NCBI GenBank assembly: GCA_041391125.1 | Contig: JAWKON010000004.1 | Span: 62,001-126,000, forward strand | Reading direction: 5' to 3' | Length of the DNA: 64,000 nucleotides | Source of the DNA: JACKBC01 sp041391125 | Lineage (GTDB): Bacteria; Chloroflexota; Anaerolineae; Caldilineales; Caldilineaceae | Shown: piece after piece, positions 18,303 to 26,931 of the stretch | Layout: the number at the start of each line of letters is the position of its first letter | Numbering within the stretch: the stretch's first letter is position 1 | Made by a program: the position numbers and the translations under genes | The notes under the pieces: model-generated | What the model saw: only the letters and a program-made list of their open reading frames with translations | Told to the model about the DNA's origin: nothing | Database searches by the model: none

Positions 18303-19576
18303 TCAGTTGGATGGCTCTTTTTCCGTGGCCGCTTCCGGCTGCGGCGGGATGGCCTGCAACTCTTCCAAAGCCTTAACAAGCTGTTTGTCTTCGCTGGCCA
18401 GCACATCTTCCAGCGTCAACTCTTTGATCTCCGCCGGCGTCAATAGGTCGGCCTCAATGGGTAAGTCGAGCAGAATGTCCGGCTCAATGCCATGCTTGCG
18501 GATCAGCCGACCATTGGCGGTGAGCCACTGCTTGGTGCCTAGCATAATGGCCGAGCCATCCTTCAGCGTGTAGGGCTGCAAAACAGTGCCGGTGCCAAAG
18601 GTGGTCTCGCCAATCAGCTTGGCCCGTTTCTGATCCTGCAGGGCGCCGGCCAAAATTTCCGCCGAGCTGGCCGAGCCTTCGTTGATCAACACCACCAGCG
18701 GAATATCGGTGGCGGCACCGCCGCTGCGCACTTTGAATTGCGCCGGTTGCCGTGGGCATCCTCTTCCTGCAGCACGTTGCCGCTCTTCAAAAACTGGCTG
18801 GAGACGTTGATGGCCTGCTCCAACAGACCGCCCGGATTGTTGCGAATGTCCAAAATCATGGCGTCGGCGCCGGCCGCTTTGGCCGCTTTGGCCGCTTCTT
18901 GAATGTCGTCGGTGGCGTTGGCGCTAAATTGGCTCAAGCGCAGCAGCGCCACATCCGTACCAGGCACCATGCTCCAGGCCGCGGCGGGAATCTCGATTTC
19001 GCCGCGGTAATGGTGATTTCCAGCGTGGTCGCCCATTCTGGTCGACACGCAGGATGGTCAATACCACATCGGTGCCTTCTTCGCCGCGAATCATATTGAT
19101 CACCTCGTCCAACTGCAGACCGGAAGTGTCAACATCATCCACCTTCATGATAATGTCCCCCGCTTTGACGCCAGATTTATCCGCGGGGGAGCCGTCAAAG
19201 GAGCCACGATCATGGGCAGCGTATCTTTGACGCCGATGCGGCCGATGCCGCTATATTTGCCCGAGATGTCGCTATTTTTCTGTTTGAGCTGTTCGGGCGT
19301 TAGGAATGCGGTGTGGCCCTCATCGCCCAGCGAATTGAGCATACCTTCGATGGCGCCGTAGGTCATGCTCGTATTATTCAGCGCCTCGCGGTCCACAAAA
19401 TTTTCCTGCACCAAATTCCAGGCCTGCCAGAAAACATCAAACTCTTTGGGCTGGAACAGGCTCGATTGGGCCTGCGCCATCAGCGGTGCGCCAATAAAGG
19501 CGCCGGCAAAAAAAGAGCCCAGCGTGAGCACCACCAGCAGGGCAGTGATAACGGCCCAACGGCCAAAACTATTCAT
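18303..19576 (-). pseudogene. S41 C-terminal processing-type protease with PDZ domain, three frameshifts
   Basis: The N-terminal part starts MNSFGRWAVITALLVVLTLGSFFAGAF (membrane anchor), followed by the S41 N-terminal helices FDVFWQAWNLVQENFVD. The PDZ region continues in another frame (GLQLDEVINMIRGEEGTDVVLTI), then SQFSANATDDIQEA and LDIRNNPGGLLEQAINVSSQFL. The catalytic Ser is in NEGSASSAEILAGAL. Frame changes near 19200, 19028 and 18745 break the chain. The usual FGKG lysine motif reads GETTFGTGTVL, so the canonical catalytic Lys position holds Thr, a variant I believe occurs in some S41 relatives. Intact, it would be a membrane-bound processing protease of about 420 residues. Confidence 0.75.
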
Positions 19577-19736
19577 ATGAAGTTAATCCTTGTCATCTTT
19601 GTATGTCACGTGCGAATTGCTATTGTACACGCTTTTGCTACATTTCTCCAGTAAGCTACATTATATATTGTAAGTGGATGGATAAAAGTTACATTAGACT
19701 TACATTGGAGCTGGCCTAAGATTGTCGGATCATTAT

Positions 19737-19770
19737 GATCAACAGATTACACGGATTTGAAAGATTTCTC
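19737..19770. repeat. GATCAACAGATTACACAGAT-family repeat
   Basis: GATCAACAGATTACACGGATTT is the same word found at 47718-47775 and 49713-49818. It lies directly after the region that would complete the haemoglobin gene. Confidence 0.6.
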
Positions 19771-19836
19771 TCAGCCGAATAGTTCCAGTCCATCATTGGC
19801 AGGATCACCGTCCGGTGGCGCGGTGTTGACCATCCA

Positions 19837-20247
19837 CTAGGAAAAGCCATCCAGAAATGCGCGAAAACCGGCAACGTGCGCAGCAGGGAAATTGTAGCGG
19901 GCGGGCGCCTCGGCCAGCACCCGGTCAAAGCAGGCCATCCATTCGAGGCGCGCCGGCTCGTCGATGATGAAGGGCATGTGGCGGGCGCGCATCATGGGGT
20001 TGCCATAGCGCTGATGATAAAGCGGCGGCCCACCCAGCAGGCCCACAAAAAAGGCCGCCGATTTCTGCGACGCTTTGACCATGTCGCGCGGAAACATGTG
20101 CCGCAGCGACGATTTTTCCAGCTCGCGGTAAAAATCCGCCAACATGGCAAAGATATTGGCCTCGCCCATAATGGCGTAGATTTCGGGATTGGGGGCGGCC
20201 ACGCGCGGCGGGCCGCCGGGGGGGATGTAGATTTGGCGTTCTTGCAT
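19837..20247 (-). CDS. Group II truncated haemoglobin (trHbO), interrupted by an in-frame TAG
   Basis: Starts at ATG 20247, with AGGACAAATC upstream. The product has trHb2 hallmarks: IFAMLADFYRELE (helix B), PPLYHQRYGNPMMRARHMPF (proximal His region), then LEWMACFDRVLAE with Trp at G8. Such proteins bind oxygen or NO in the cytosol. The frame stops at TAG (19837-19839) after FRAFLDGFS, but the same frame then continues WMVNTAPPDGDP to a TGA at 19771. WM-N is the usual C-terminal helix ending of the family. A single substitution or error probably creates the stop; the natural protein is about 159 residues. Confidence 0.82.
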   Translation of the reverse strand: MQERQIYIPPGGPPRVAAPNPEIYAIMGEANIFAMLADFYRELEKSSLRHMFPRDMVKASQKSAAFFVGLLGGPPLYHQRYGNPMMRARHMPFIIDEPARLEWMACFDRVLAEAPARYNFPAAHVAGFRAFLDGFS

Positions 20248-20293
20248 TGGATGATTTGTCCTAAATTTCACTGGAAACACGGCTGAAAAACTA

Positions 20294-20533
20294 TCAATCT
20301 ACAGGCACATACTGCTGCACGTATTTATCTACCAAAATCCGGATCATGCGCTGATAGGATACATTATTCTTTGCAGCTTCACTCTTAAAAAACTCAACGC
20401 TACTCTTACTCAAAGTCAGCGTAACTTTTACAGTCTCCTCCTTCGGAATTAATTGCGAAGGAGGCGGCAAAAAGTCTTGCACTCGCGTCACTTTTCCAAT
20501 CGGTTCGTCACCATACACCATTTTGTCGTTCAT
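20294..20533 (-). CDS. BrnA-like CopG/ribbon-helix-helix antitoxin
   Basis: 79 residues from ATG 20533 with GGAGAAG upstream. The C-terminal half, VKVTLTLSKSSVEFFKSEAA then YQRMIRILVDKYVQQY, is a ribbon-helix-helix of the BrnA/CopG kind. It should bind DNA as a dimer and neutralise the upstream BrnT toxin. The start overlaps the toxin end by 26 nt, the toxin-first order usual for brnTA, and the pair should autorepress. Confidence 0.82.
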   Translation of the reverse strand: MNDKMVYGDEPIGKVTRVQDFLPPPSQLIPKEETVKVTLTLSKSSVEFFKSEAAKNNVSYQRMIRILVDKYVQQYVPVD

Positions 20534-20789
20534 AGTATCTTCTCCGTTTACGCCATTCACCTGCGCCAATGATACGTATCTTCCCACCTCGATAGGTAAA
20601 CCGTACCGTCAATACCGGCTCTCCCACTTTGCCAATGCAAAACCACCGCTCTTCTTGTTGACTGTGTTTTTCATCATGCATAATAATGCGCTGGGCATCA
20701 AAGAATGCATATTGGGCCACATCGAACCCAATCCCATGCACTCGTTGATTAGCTTCATTTTTCTCGTCATCCCATTCAAACGTAGTCAC
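20508..20789 (-). CDS. BrnT family toxin
   Basis: 93 residues with the BrnT pattern in order: FEWDDEKNEANQRVHGIGF, then AQYAFFDAQRIIMHDEKHSQQEERWFCIG, then LTVRFTYRGGKIRIIGAGEWRKRRRYYE. BrnT is a RelE-fold ribonuclease that arrests translation; the conserved Arg/Glu residues around RIIGAGEWRKRRR are present. It is followed by its antitoxin with overlap. No frameshift is present. Confidence 0.88.
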   Translation of the reverse strand: MTTFEWDDEKNEANQRVHGIGFDVAQYAFFDAQRIIMHDEKHSQQEERWFCIGKVGEPVLTVRFTYRGGKIRIIGAGEWRKRRRYYERQNGVW

Positions 20790-20923
20790 AAGATGATTAT
20801 ACTATATGCCATAAATTTCCCCATATTACCATATGGAAGTTAGGCCTTAACTTTATGAGATTCTCACTCCAAGCACATAAACCGTACGAATGTGGTTAAC
20901 ATGTAAATTTCCACATTTTTTGT

Positions 20924-20929
20924 TATACT
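20924..20929 (+). promoter_or_regulatory. -10 element TATACT close to the dus start codon
   Basis: TATACT ends only seven bases before ATG 20937, and there is no Shine-Dalgarno sequence. Transcription would start at or next to the ATG, pointing to a leaderless mRNA. The -35 region is weak. Confidence 0.4.
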
Positions 20930-20936
20930 TGGCTGC

Positions 20937-22037
20937 ATGACCACCTTCTGGCAAACTCTGCCCCGCCCCATCATGATCCTGGCCCCCATGGACGGCATCA
21001 CCGACCAGCCCTTTCGCCACATCCAGAAAAAGTATGGCGACCCCATGCTGATCTACACTGAGTTTGTCAGCGCCGAGGCCATTTGCCAGGGCGACATCCG
21101 CCGCCTGCGCGACCTGCTGTATGACGAGAGCCAACGTCCCATCGTGGCCCAGATTTACGGCTTTACCCCCGAACATTTTCGCCAGGTCGCCATTTTGCTA
21201 TGCGAATTGGGCTTTGACGGCATCGACATCAATATGGGCTGTCCGGCCAAAAATATTGCCAATGCCGGCGCCGGGGCCGGGCTGATCCGCCAGCCCAAGC
21301 TGGCCCAACACATCGTGCGCGCCACCACGCAGGGCGTCCACGACTGGCAATATGGCGCCACCGTGGCCGACTGCCCCAAGATCACGCCCGAGCTGGCGGC
21401 AGAAGTGGCGCGCCGGCGGACGGAAGTGCCCACAGCTTATCAAACACCACGCCCGATTCCGGTTAGCGTCAAGACGCGCATTGGCTTTGAGCAGCCATGC
21501 GTGGAGGCGTGGATTCCGGCGTTGCTGGACGCCGAACCGGCGGCCATTGGCATCCACGGGCGCACGTTGGAGCAGGGCTACAGCGGCGCCGCCGATTGGG
21601 AGCAGATTGGCCGGGCGGTGGCGCTGGCGCAGGGCAGCAGCATCCCTATGCTGGGCAATGGGGATGTGGCCAGTCTGGCCCATGCGCAAGAGCGGGTGGC
21701 AGATTACGGGGTCGACGGCGTGCTGATCGGACGAGCCGCGTTTGGCAACCCATTTTTCTTCCGCGGCGTCCAATTTGACCCACACGAAAACCCGCCCAAT
21801 CCGCATGCAGAGTTGCTCCCAGAGATCGCGCTGGAGCACGCCCGACTGTTCGAGCAAACATTCCAACACGAGCCGCGCTATAATTTCCACGCCATGCGCA
21901 AACATTTGGGCTGGTACGCCCGCCGGATTTCGCCCACCAAACATCTGCGCATTGGCTTGGTCCAGACGAATAGTCCTGATGAGGTGGCGGCGGTGTTTGC
22001 GGAGATGGGGAAGAGGGATGTGGCTTTTGCCGATTAG
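20937..22037 (+). CDS. tRNA-dihydrouridine synthase
   Basis: 366 residues. This FMN TIM-barrel enzyme reduces uridines in the tRNA D-loop. LAPMDGITDQPFR (FMN contact), VAQIYGFTPEHF, GIDINMGCPAKNIANAGAGAGLI (catalytic Cys), PVSVKTRIGF, IGIHGRTLEQGYSGAADW and LGNGDV plus GVLIGRAAFGNPFFF are all present in order. The barrel is followed by a helical domain with YNFHAMRKHLGWYARR. The closest recollected group is DusB/DUS-type, but assignment to A, B or C is not safe. It appears leaderless and is complete. Confidence 0.93.
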   Translation: MTTFWQTLPRPIMILAPMDGITDQPFRHIQKKYGDPMLIYTEFVSAEAICQGDIRRLRDLLYDESQRPIVAQIYGFTPEHFRQVAILLCELGFDGIDINMGCPAKNIANAGAGAGLIRQPKLAQHIVRATTQGVHDWQYGATVADCPKITPELAAEVARRRTEVPTAYQTPRPIPVSVKTRIGFEQPCVEAWIPALLDAEPAAIGIHGRTLEQGYSGAADWEQIGRAVALAQGSSIPMLGNGDVASLAHAQERVADYGVDGVLIGRAAFGNPFFFRGVQFDPHENPPNPHAELLPEIALEHARLFEQTFQHEPRYNFHAMRKHLGWYARRISPTKHLRIGLVQTNSPDEVAAVFAEMGKRDVAFAD

Positions 22038-22127
22038 GGGATGGTGCGTGGTGCGTGAACCGGTTTTGGATCATGCGGGGTGGCAAGTTGCCGCACTGGC
22101 AAACTTAGGGGCTGTTTGGGAGGGTCA

Positions 22128-22188
22128 GCGGCGGTTGAGTAGGCAGGGGCAGTTTCCAGCCGTATCGAAACCAAAGCGGGTCAACCAG
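22128..22188. repeat. GCGGCGGTTGAGTAGGC repeat
   Basis: The block GCGGTTGAGTAGGC, then CAG-C-GTATCGAAACC, recurs at 54497-54545 and 59060-59130. A GCAAGTTGCC hairpin precedes it at 22083-22092. This lies in the gap between convergent genes. Confidence 0.6.
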
Positions 22189-22197
22189 ATCTACACG

Positions 22198-22764
22198 CTA
22201 TCCGGGCAGTTTGGGGCGCGCCAGCGGCTGTAGGATGTCTGCTTGCCCAAGTGGCGCCGCCGTGACCAACTGGGCCGCGCCTTGGCGAATCACTCCGCTG
22301 CGCAGAATTTGGCAGCGCAGGCCACCCCGCCCCTTGAGAAATTGGAGCGCGCCCTGCGCCACGCCGGCGTCCATCCAGCGGCAGGGCGCGCAATGTTTGA
22401 CGCCTGCCAGGCGCACGCCCGCACCATCCGCATAAGCGATCTCAAATTCGTGGCCAATGAGCGCGTTGAGCGCCACGCCTGCCACCACCACGTTGCGCCG
22501 CAGTTGCGCAGGTGCAATTTCGGGCCGCGCCAGTTGGGCTTGCAGCGCAGCAAAAACCTCCCACGCAAAGAGCGTCACCTGGCCATCAAAATCGGGCCGC
22601 ACACCATAAAAACGGTCGCCCACCAGCCCCAAACCGGCGAGTGCCGCCACTTCATCCACATCGTGGGTGGGGTGCGCGCCCGGCTGGTCCAGGTCATGGC
22701 CAAAGTAGTTGTGGCCAGGGGAGATGTAGATGTGATGAATGGTGATTTGCGTTTGGTGAGTCAT
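22198..22764 (-). CDS. MOSC domain-containing protein
   Basis: About 188 residues from ATG 22764. The MOSC fold is indicated by IYISPGHNYFGH near the start, GLGLVGDRFYG, FAWEVFAALQ, RRNVVVAGVALNALIGHEFEIG-type strand order and the conserved Cys region HCAPCRWMD. MOSC proteins deliver or use Mo-cofactor-bound sulfur, or detoxify N-hydroxylated compounds together with reductases. No reductase is fused. It is a single gene convergent with dus. Confidence 0.85.
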   Translation of the reverse strand: MTHQTQITIHHIYISPGHNYFGHDLDQPGAHPTHDVDEVAALAGLGLVGDRFYGVRPDFDGQVTLFAWEVFAALQAQLARPEIAPAQLRRNVVVAGVALNALIGHEFEIAYADGAGVRLAGVKHCAPCRWMDAGVAQGALQFLKGRGGLRCQILRSGVIRQGAAQLVTAAPLGQADILQPLARPKLPG

Positions 22765-22911
22765 AGTCTTATAGGGATGATGATCCAAATAAGCCGATTG
22801 GCGCTACCACAATCACAACCAATCCTTGCGGCCTGAAAGATGACCTTTTCAAAGGACTGTTTGCCACCCCTTTCTTCAGCCTGTCCACTCGTTTATGGAC
22901 ATCCACAAATA

Positions 22912-23691
22912 TTACACCGGAGGCTTACGGAGCACATAACTGACATAGATCATTTCCTCAGATGCAAATGCATTAAAAATGTTCGACCCCTTCACGCCAG
23001 CAAACCTGGCAACAGGCTTACGCAATATTCCCGGCGCCAATTGTTGGATTAGCTGACGTTTCGACGGATCATCGATTTCCATAGCCTGTAACACATTGGA
23101 CGTGATATTTTCTTTTTTGATAATTTTCAGGCCAGACCGCATCAAGTGTTCGCTCAACATTGCATAACCTGCCTGCGTACGGAAGTCGGCATATAGGAAA
23201 TATCCACCAGGGCGAAGCAGTCGGTTCACTTCCTTAAGAAATTGGGCCATATTGCCGTAACAGTGTGAGGCTTCTATATTGATTATTGCATCATACGAAT
23301 GACTATCAAATTGCAGGGCCTCAGCATCACCCTGCACAAACGCGAGATCCTTAACCGCATGATGATTGCGACAAAATTCTATGGCGCTCGGATTGCGATC
23401 CACCCCCAACATAGCCTTCGGATGCAGATAGCGGGTGACATAGGATGCCCCACCGCCATGCCCACAACTGACCTCCATTACGTCCAGGCCGGTCAAATCA
23501 ATGGCTCCCACCACGTGATGATAAAGTTGTATGTACAAGCGGTTTGTTTCATCAGCCCTTTGTAAATTAATTGAGCAGTCGTCAATATAACCGTAATTGA
23601 GAAAAACTAACGATGTATCTTTTGTTAACCTGGTCAGGTATGGGTACCAGTATTTCCAAAGTATGCGACGGCATGTCCCTTTTAAGTGCAT
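22912..23691 (-). CDS. Class I SAM-dependent methyltransferase
   Basis: 259 residues. The SAM motif I is VMEVSCGHGGGASYVTRYL, followed by LGVDRNPSAIEFCR (motif II), DAEALQFDSHSYDAIINIEASHCYG (motif III/IV) and EVNRLLRPGGYFLYADFR. This arrangement resembles methyltransferases acting on phthiotriol-type lipids or polyketides in actinobacteria, but the substrate cannot be fixed. The N-terminus (residues 1-50) is basic and aromatic, possibly membrane-associated. It is the last gene of the minus-strand set that begins at the RraA-like protein. Confidence 0.85.
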   Translation of the reverse strand: MHLKGTCRRILWKYWYPYLTRLTKDTSLVFLNYGYIDDCSINLQRADETNRLYIQLYHHVVGAIDLTGLDVMEVSCGHGGGASYVTRYLHPKAMLGVDRNPSAIEFCRNHHAVKDLAFVQGDAEALQFDSHSYDAIINIEASHCYGNMAQFLKEVNRLLRPGGYFLYADFRTQAGYAMLSEHLMRSGLKIIKKENITSNVLQAMEIDDPSKRQLIQQLAPGILRKPVARFAGVKGSNIFNAFASEEMIYVSYVLRKPPV

Positions 23692-23733
23692 TTTTCCAAA
23701 TCCTCGCGCCAGGTTCTTCCATACGAATAGGCC

Positions 23734-25316
23734 CTACTCTTCCTTAAACTTTAAGGCCCGCCCCGGCAGCGTGGCCGATAGCGTCTCAACGGGTTGGCCG
23801 TTCTGCACAATAATTGTGCCGTTGACCAGCACGTGCTCCACGCCGGTCGAGATCTGGTGTGGCTGGGCATAGGTGGCGTGATCTTGCACCGTATCCGCAT
23901 CGAAGATCACCACGTCCGCATACCAGCCACCGCGCAGAATACCCCGCTTGCGCAGCCCAAAGCGATGGGCCGGATAGCCGCTCAATTTATAGACGGCCTC
24001 TTCCAATGTGAAAAGCTTTTTGTCACGCACGCAGGAGCCAAGCAGCCGCGCCGCTGAGCCATATTGGCGCGGATGCACGGCGCTGGTGTCGTGCGGTGGC
24101 CCTTCGTGAAAAATGCCGTCGGTCCCATCACATAGCAGTCGTGGGCCAGGAAAGGCTCGACCAATGAATCCTCGCCCTGGTTAAAGACGAGCAGCACGGC
24201 CAGGTTCTCCTCGATCAGCAGATCGCAAAGCGCGTCCGCCGGCGGCTTGCCCACTTCGGCCACATATTCGGAAAGCAATTGGCCCTGGTGATGACTATTT
24301 TCCTTGCCCGCCACCCAGGCAATGTGAATGTTGTCCAGATCACCTAAAATGCGCTGGTTGCGCGCAAAACGCTCGCGAATTTCGGGGCGGCGCAGATGGC
24401 TCACCACGCCGATGGGGCCGTCGATCCACGCTTCGTAGGGCAGTAGATAGTTGAGCATGGTCGAGCCGGGGATGTAGGGATAGACATCAAACGAAAAATC
24501 TACCTCCTGGCTGGCCACGTTGTCGATGTAGGCCAGCAGCTCTTCAGTATCTGCCAGCAAAGTGGCTTTGAGATGCGAAATGTGGACCGGAATGCCGGTG
24601 CGCAAGCCGATTTCGACCGCCTCTTTGACGCCGGCCAGCGTACCTTTTTTATAGCGCACATGGGTCACGTAAAGCCCCTGCATGGAGACCAGCGGTGCAC
24701 ACGCCTCTACAAATTCATCGGTGGTGGCAAAGCACTGCGCAATGTAGTCGAGTCCGGTGGAGACGCCCACGGCGCCCGCCGCCATGCCCAATTCAATTTC
24801 ATCCAGAATCAGCCCCATCTGATAATCATCGGGCGGCAGCGGGCTCCAGCCGCAGGCCAGCGTGCGCACGTTGGCGTAGGGGATGTGCGCAATGCTGTTC
24901 TGCACATTGGCGCCGTCCAGCAACTCCATATAGTCGGCCAGCGTTTCCCAGCCGGTATATTCCTCAAAACGCAGCGCATTGAGGCCGCGCAAATAGTAGA
25001 TCCAGTCATGGACGGTGTGCTGATTGACCGGCGCGTAGGAGATGCCGTCGGCCATGATCACTTCGGTGGTAAAGCCCTGGCTGGTCTTGGAAAAGAGGTG
25101 TGGCGTCTTGAGCAACCAGCCGTCCGAATGGTTGTGTACGTCGATAAAGCCAGGCGCCACAATTTTGCCCGCGGCGTCAATAATTTGATAGGCATCGGCG
25201 TCGCCCAAATCGCCAATGGCGTCAATGCGGTCGCCGCGAATGCCCACATCGGCCCGGTAGCGGGCGCCCTTGCTGCCGTCAATAATGTCGCCGTTTTTGA
25301 TGAGTATGTCGAACAT
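23734..25316 (-). CDS. N-acyl-D-amino-acid deacylase (D-aminoacylase) family amidohydrolase, one frameshift
   Basis: The N-terminal amidohydrolase elements are clear: IIDGSKGARYRADVGIRGDRI, APGFIDVHNHSD (metal-binding HxH), then VGVSTGLDY and VHISHLKATL (metal ligands). A single frameshift near 24115 separates these from the C-terminal part LEEAVYKLSGYPAHRFGLRKRG and ADVVIFDADTVQDHAT. The whole is about 528 residues, in the range for D-aminoacylases, which hydrolyse N-acyl-D-amino acids. ATG 25316 begins two bases after the RraA-like stop, indicating translational coupling. Confidence 0.85.
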
Positions 25317-25318
25317 GG

Positions 25319-26002
25319 TCACAAAATCCCATATTTTTCAAATGCCACCGCGCGCTCATGCCCGCTTCAATGGCCTTGCGCACTTCCTGTTCACCGCGGG
25401 CTTTTTCCAGCGCGTTGTGGAAAACTTCTTCCTCCGCGGCTTTGGGGATTACGCAGACGCCGTCTACATCGCCAAAGAGGATGTCGCCTGGCTCAATGCG
25501 CACGCCTTCCAGATCCAGCGGCACGCGATAGTCGATCACTTTGCCGCGGCCCCTGATCCTGGGCGTATGACCCATAACAAAAGACGGGAAAACCCAAGTC
25601 CAGAATCTCGTGCGTGTCGCGCAAATAGCCGTTGACGATGGCGCCAGCGGCTCCCAGCTTCATGGCGCGTGGTCATGAGCCCGCCCCACAGCGCATAGCG
25701 CGGCGAGCCGCCGGAGGACATATAGATTTCGCCGGGCTTCAGATCGTCCAGCGCATCCAGCAGCAGGCCAAAGGGCATTTTGGAGAGGGGCGACGCGCCG
25801 CTTTCTGATGGCAAATAGTCGGTCTCCAGCACCGTCATGGCGCGCCGATGACCACCATATCGCGCGCCAGCGGCTGCACACGCGGCGACAAAAATTGCTG
25901 CTGCAAGCCCGCCACATCCATCACATCGCCCACCACGGCCGTAAACAGCTCGCGCCGCGCCAGGGCAAAAAGTTCTTCATCGTTTGACCAGAGTTTGGCC
26001 AT
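25319..26002 (-). pseudogene. RraA-family / 4-hydroxy-4-methyl-2-oxoglutarate aldolase-like protein, about four indels
   Basis: Reconstructed across frames it reads AKLWSNDEELFALARREL (start ATG 26002, GGAGGA upstream), GDVMDVAGLQQQF, MTVLETDYLP, LKPGEIYMSSGGSPRYALWGGLMTTRA, the RraA core GAIVNGYLRDTHEI and KVIDYRVPLDLEGVRIEPGDILFGDVDGVCVIP. It ends SARVAFEKYGIL at 25319. Frame changes occur near 25850, 25668, 25565 and 25365. RraA-like proteins include ring-cleavage aldolases and RNase E inhibitors. Coupling to a D-aminoacylase suggests a metabolic enzyme. Four indels in 680 bp is unusually dense. Confidence 0.75.
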
Positions 26003-26058
26003 GGGGTTCCTCCGAGGTTGTGTGTTGTCTATGCTTTAAATGGGGAGTTGGGACACTG

Positions 26059-26139
26059 AAAGGGGAAGGGGGGAAGGGGAGAAAGGGGGAGGCCGTGTCG
26101 AAGGTCTCCCTTTCTCCCCTTCCCCCTTTCTCCCCTTCA
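26059..26139. terminator. G/A-rich hairpin, same family as 6330
   Basis: A purine arm (26059-26092, blocks of G4-6 separated by A) is followed by a pyrimidine arm (26106-26139) containing CTCCCCTTCCCCCTTTCTCC. The loop GCCGTGTCGAAGGT carries a TCGAAG word. It terminates the korAB operon just after the 26137 stop codon. Confidence 0.65.
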
Positions 26140-26475
26140 TGTCTTATTCGGCCACTCGGCGCCATCATAATAGCGCGTGCCGCGATGGCCCTGCTTGGGG
26201 ATGGGCGTGGCCAACTTTTCGCCCGGCGCCTCGACAATGATCAGCGTGCGCGCAACGCCCGAGTCGGGGTTGACTTCATCGTTGATAAAGGCTTTGATTT
26301 TGAGCCGGCCCACCAACTCGTTCTGCCAGATGGTGTAGACGTAATCGCCCACTTTCAGTTTGGACGGCTTGCCCGCCATGTGGAATTCAAATTCCGCAAG
26401 CGAGCCATCGTAGAGCGAGGTGTAGGCCTCTTCGCCATGTTTTTGGGGAATTGTTTTGGTAATGCCAAAACTCAT
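26137..26475 (-). CDS. Small PUA/ASCH-like protein of unknown function
   Basis: 112 residues. KPSKLKVGDYVYTIWQNELVGRLKIKAF is compatible with the beta-barrel of PUA/ASCH/EVE-type domains, which often bind RNA or modified nucleic acid, but similarity is weak and this is inference. ATG 26475 follows the CBS stop by a single base, so it is translationally coupled and is the last gene of the kor operon. Confidence 0.5.
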   Translation of the reverse strand: MSFGITKTIPQKHGEEAYTSLYDGSLAEFEFHMAGKPSKLKVGDYVYTIWQNELVGRLKIKAFINDEVNPDSGVARTLIIVEAPGEKLATPIPKQGHRGTRYYDGAEWPNKT

Positions 26476-26476
26476 G

Positions 26477-26890
26477 TTAATTCACCGCCTGATTCAAATA
26501 CGCCACCACATCCCGCGACGAAATAATACCTGTCGGGTGGCCTTCTTCATCCACAAGCGGCAGATGGCGGAAGCCGTGGACCGACATGAGATGCAGCGCC
26601 TGCGCAATGGGTTGGTCGGCGCCGATGGTTACCGGGCTGGGCGTCATGAAGTCGGCTACACTGACGCTGCTCAAATCATCCACCAGACCGGCCACCTTCA
26701 TCAGCACATCGCGCTCGGTGAAGATGCCCACCAGCCGGTCGCAGCGTCGGTCACCAGCAGACAGCCAATGTTGTGCGAATTAAGTTGGCGCGTGGCTCGT
26801 TCCAGCGAACTTTGGGCGTCAATCGTAATCGGCACGTGCGGATTCAGGTCCGCAATTGTCGACTCGATGAGGCGATCCTGACTTCGGTGG
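26477..26890 (-). CDS. CBS-pair domain protein or C-terminal domain of KorB, frameshifted
   Basis: The recovered sequence is DRLIESTIADLNPHVPITID, LERATRQLNSHNIGCLLVTD, then after a frame change near 26745 LVGIFTERDVLMKVAG, FMTPSPVTIGADQPIAQALHLM, FRHLPLVDEEGHPTGIISSRDVVAYL. That is two CBS motifs, a module that senses adenine nucleotides. No start codon fits upstream of DRLIES in its own frame. The preceding coding sequence is in the KorB frame with a shift near 26880, so either the CBS part is fused to KorB or its start is hidden by an indel. Confidence 0.62.
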
Positions 26891-26931
26891 TGGCGTCGGG
26901 TCCGGCCTTGTCGATATTGTCCACATATTCC

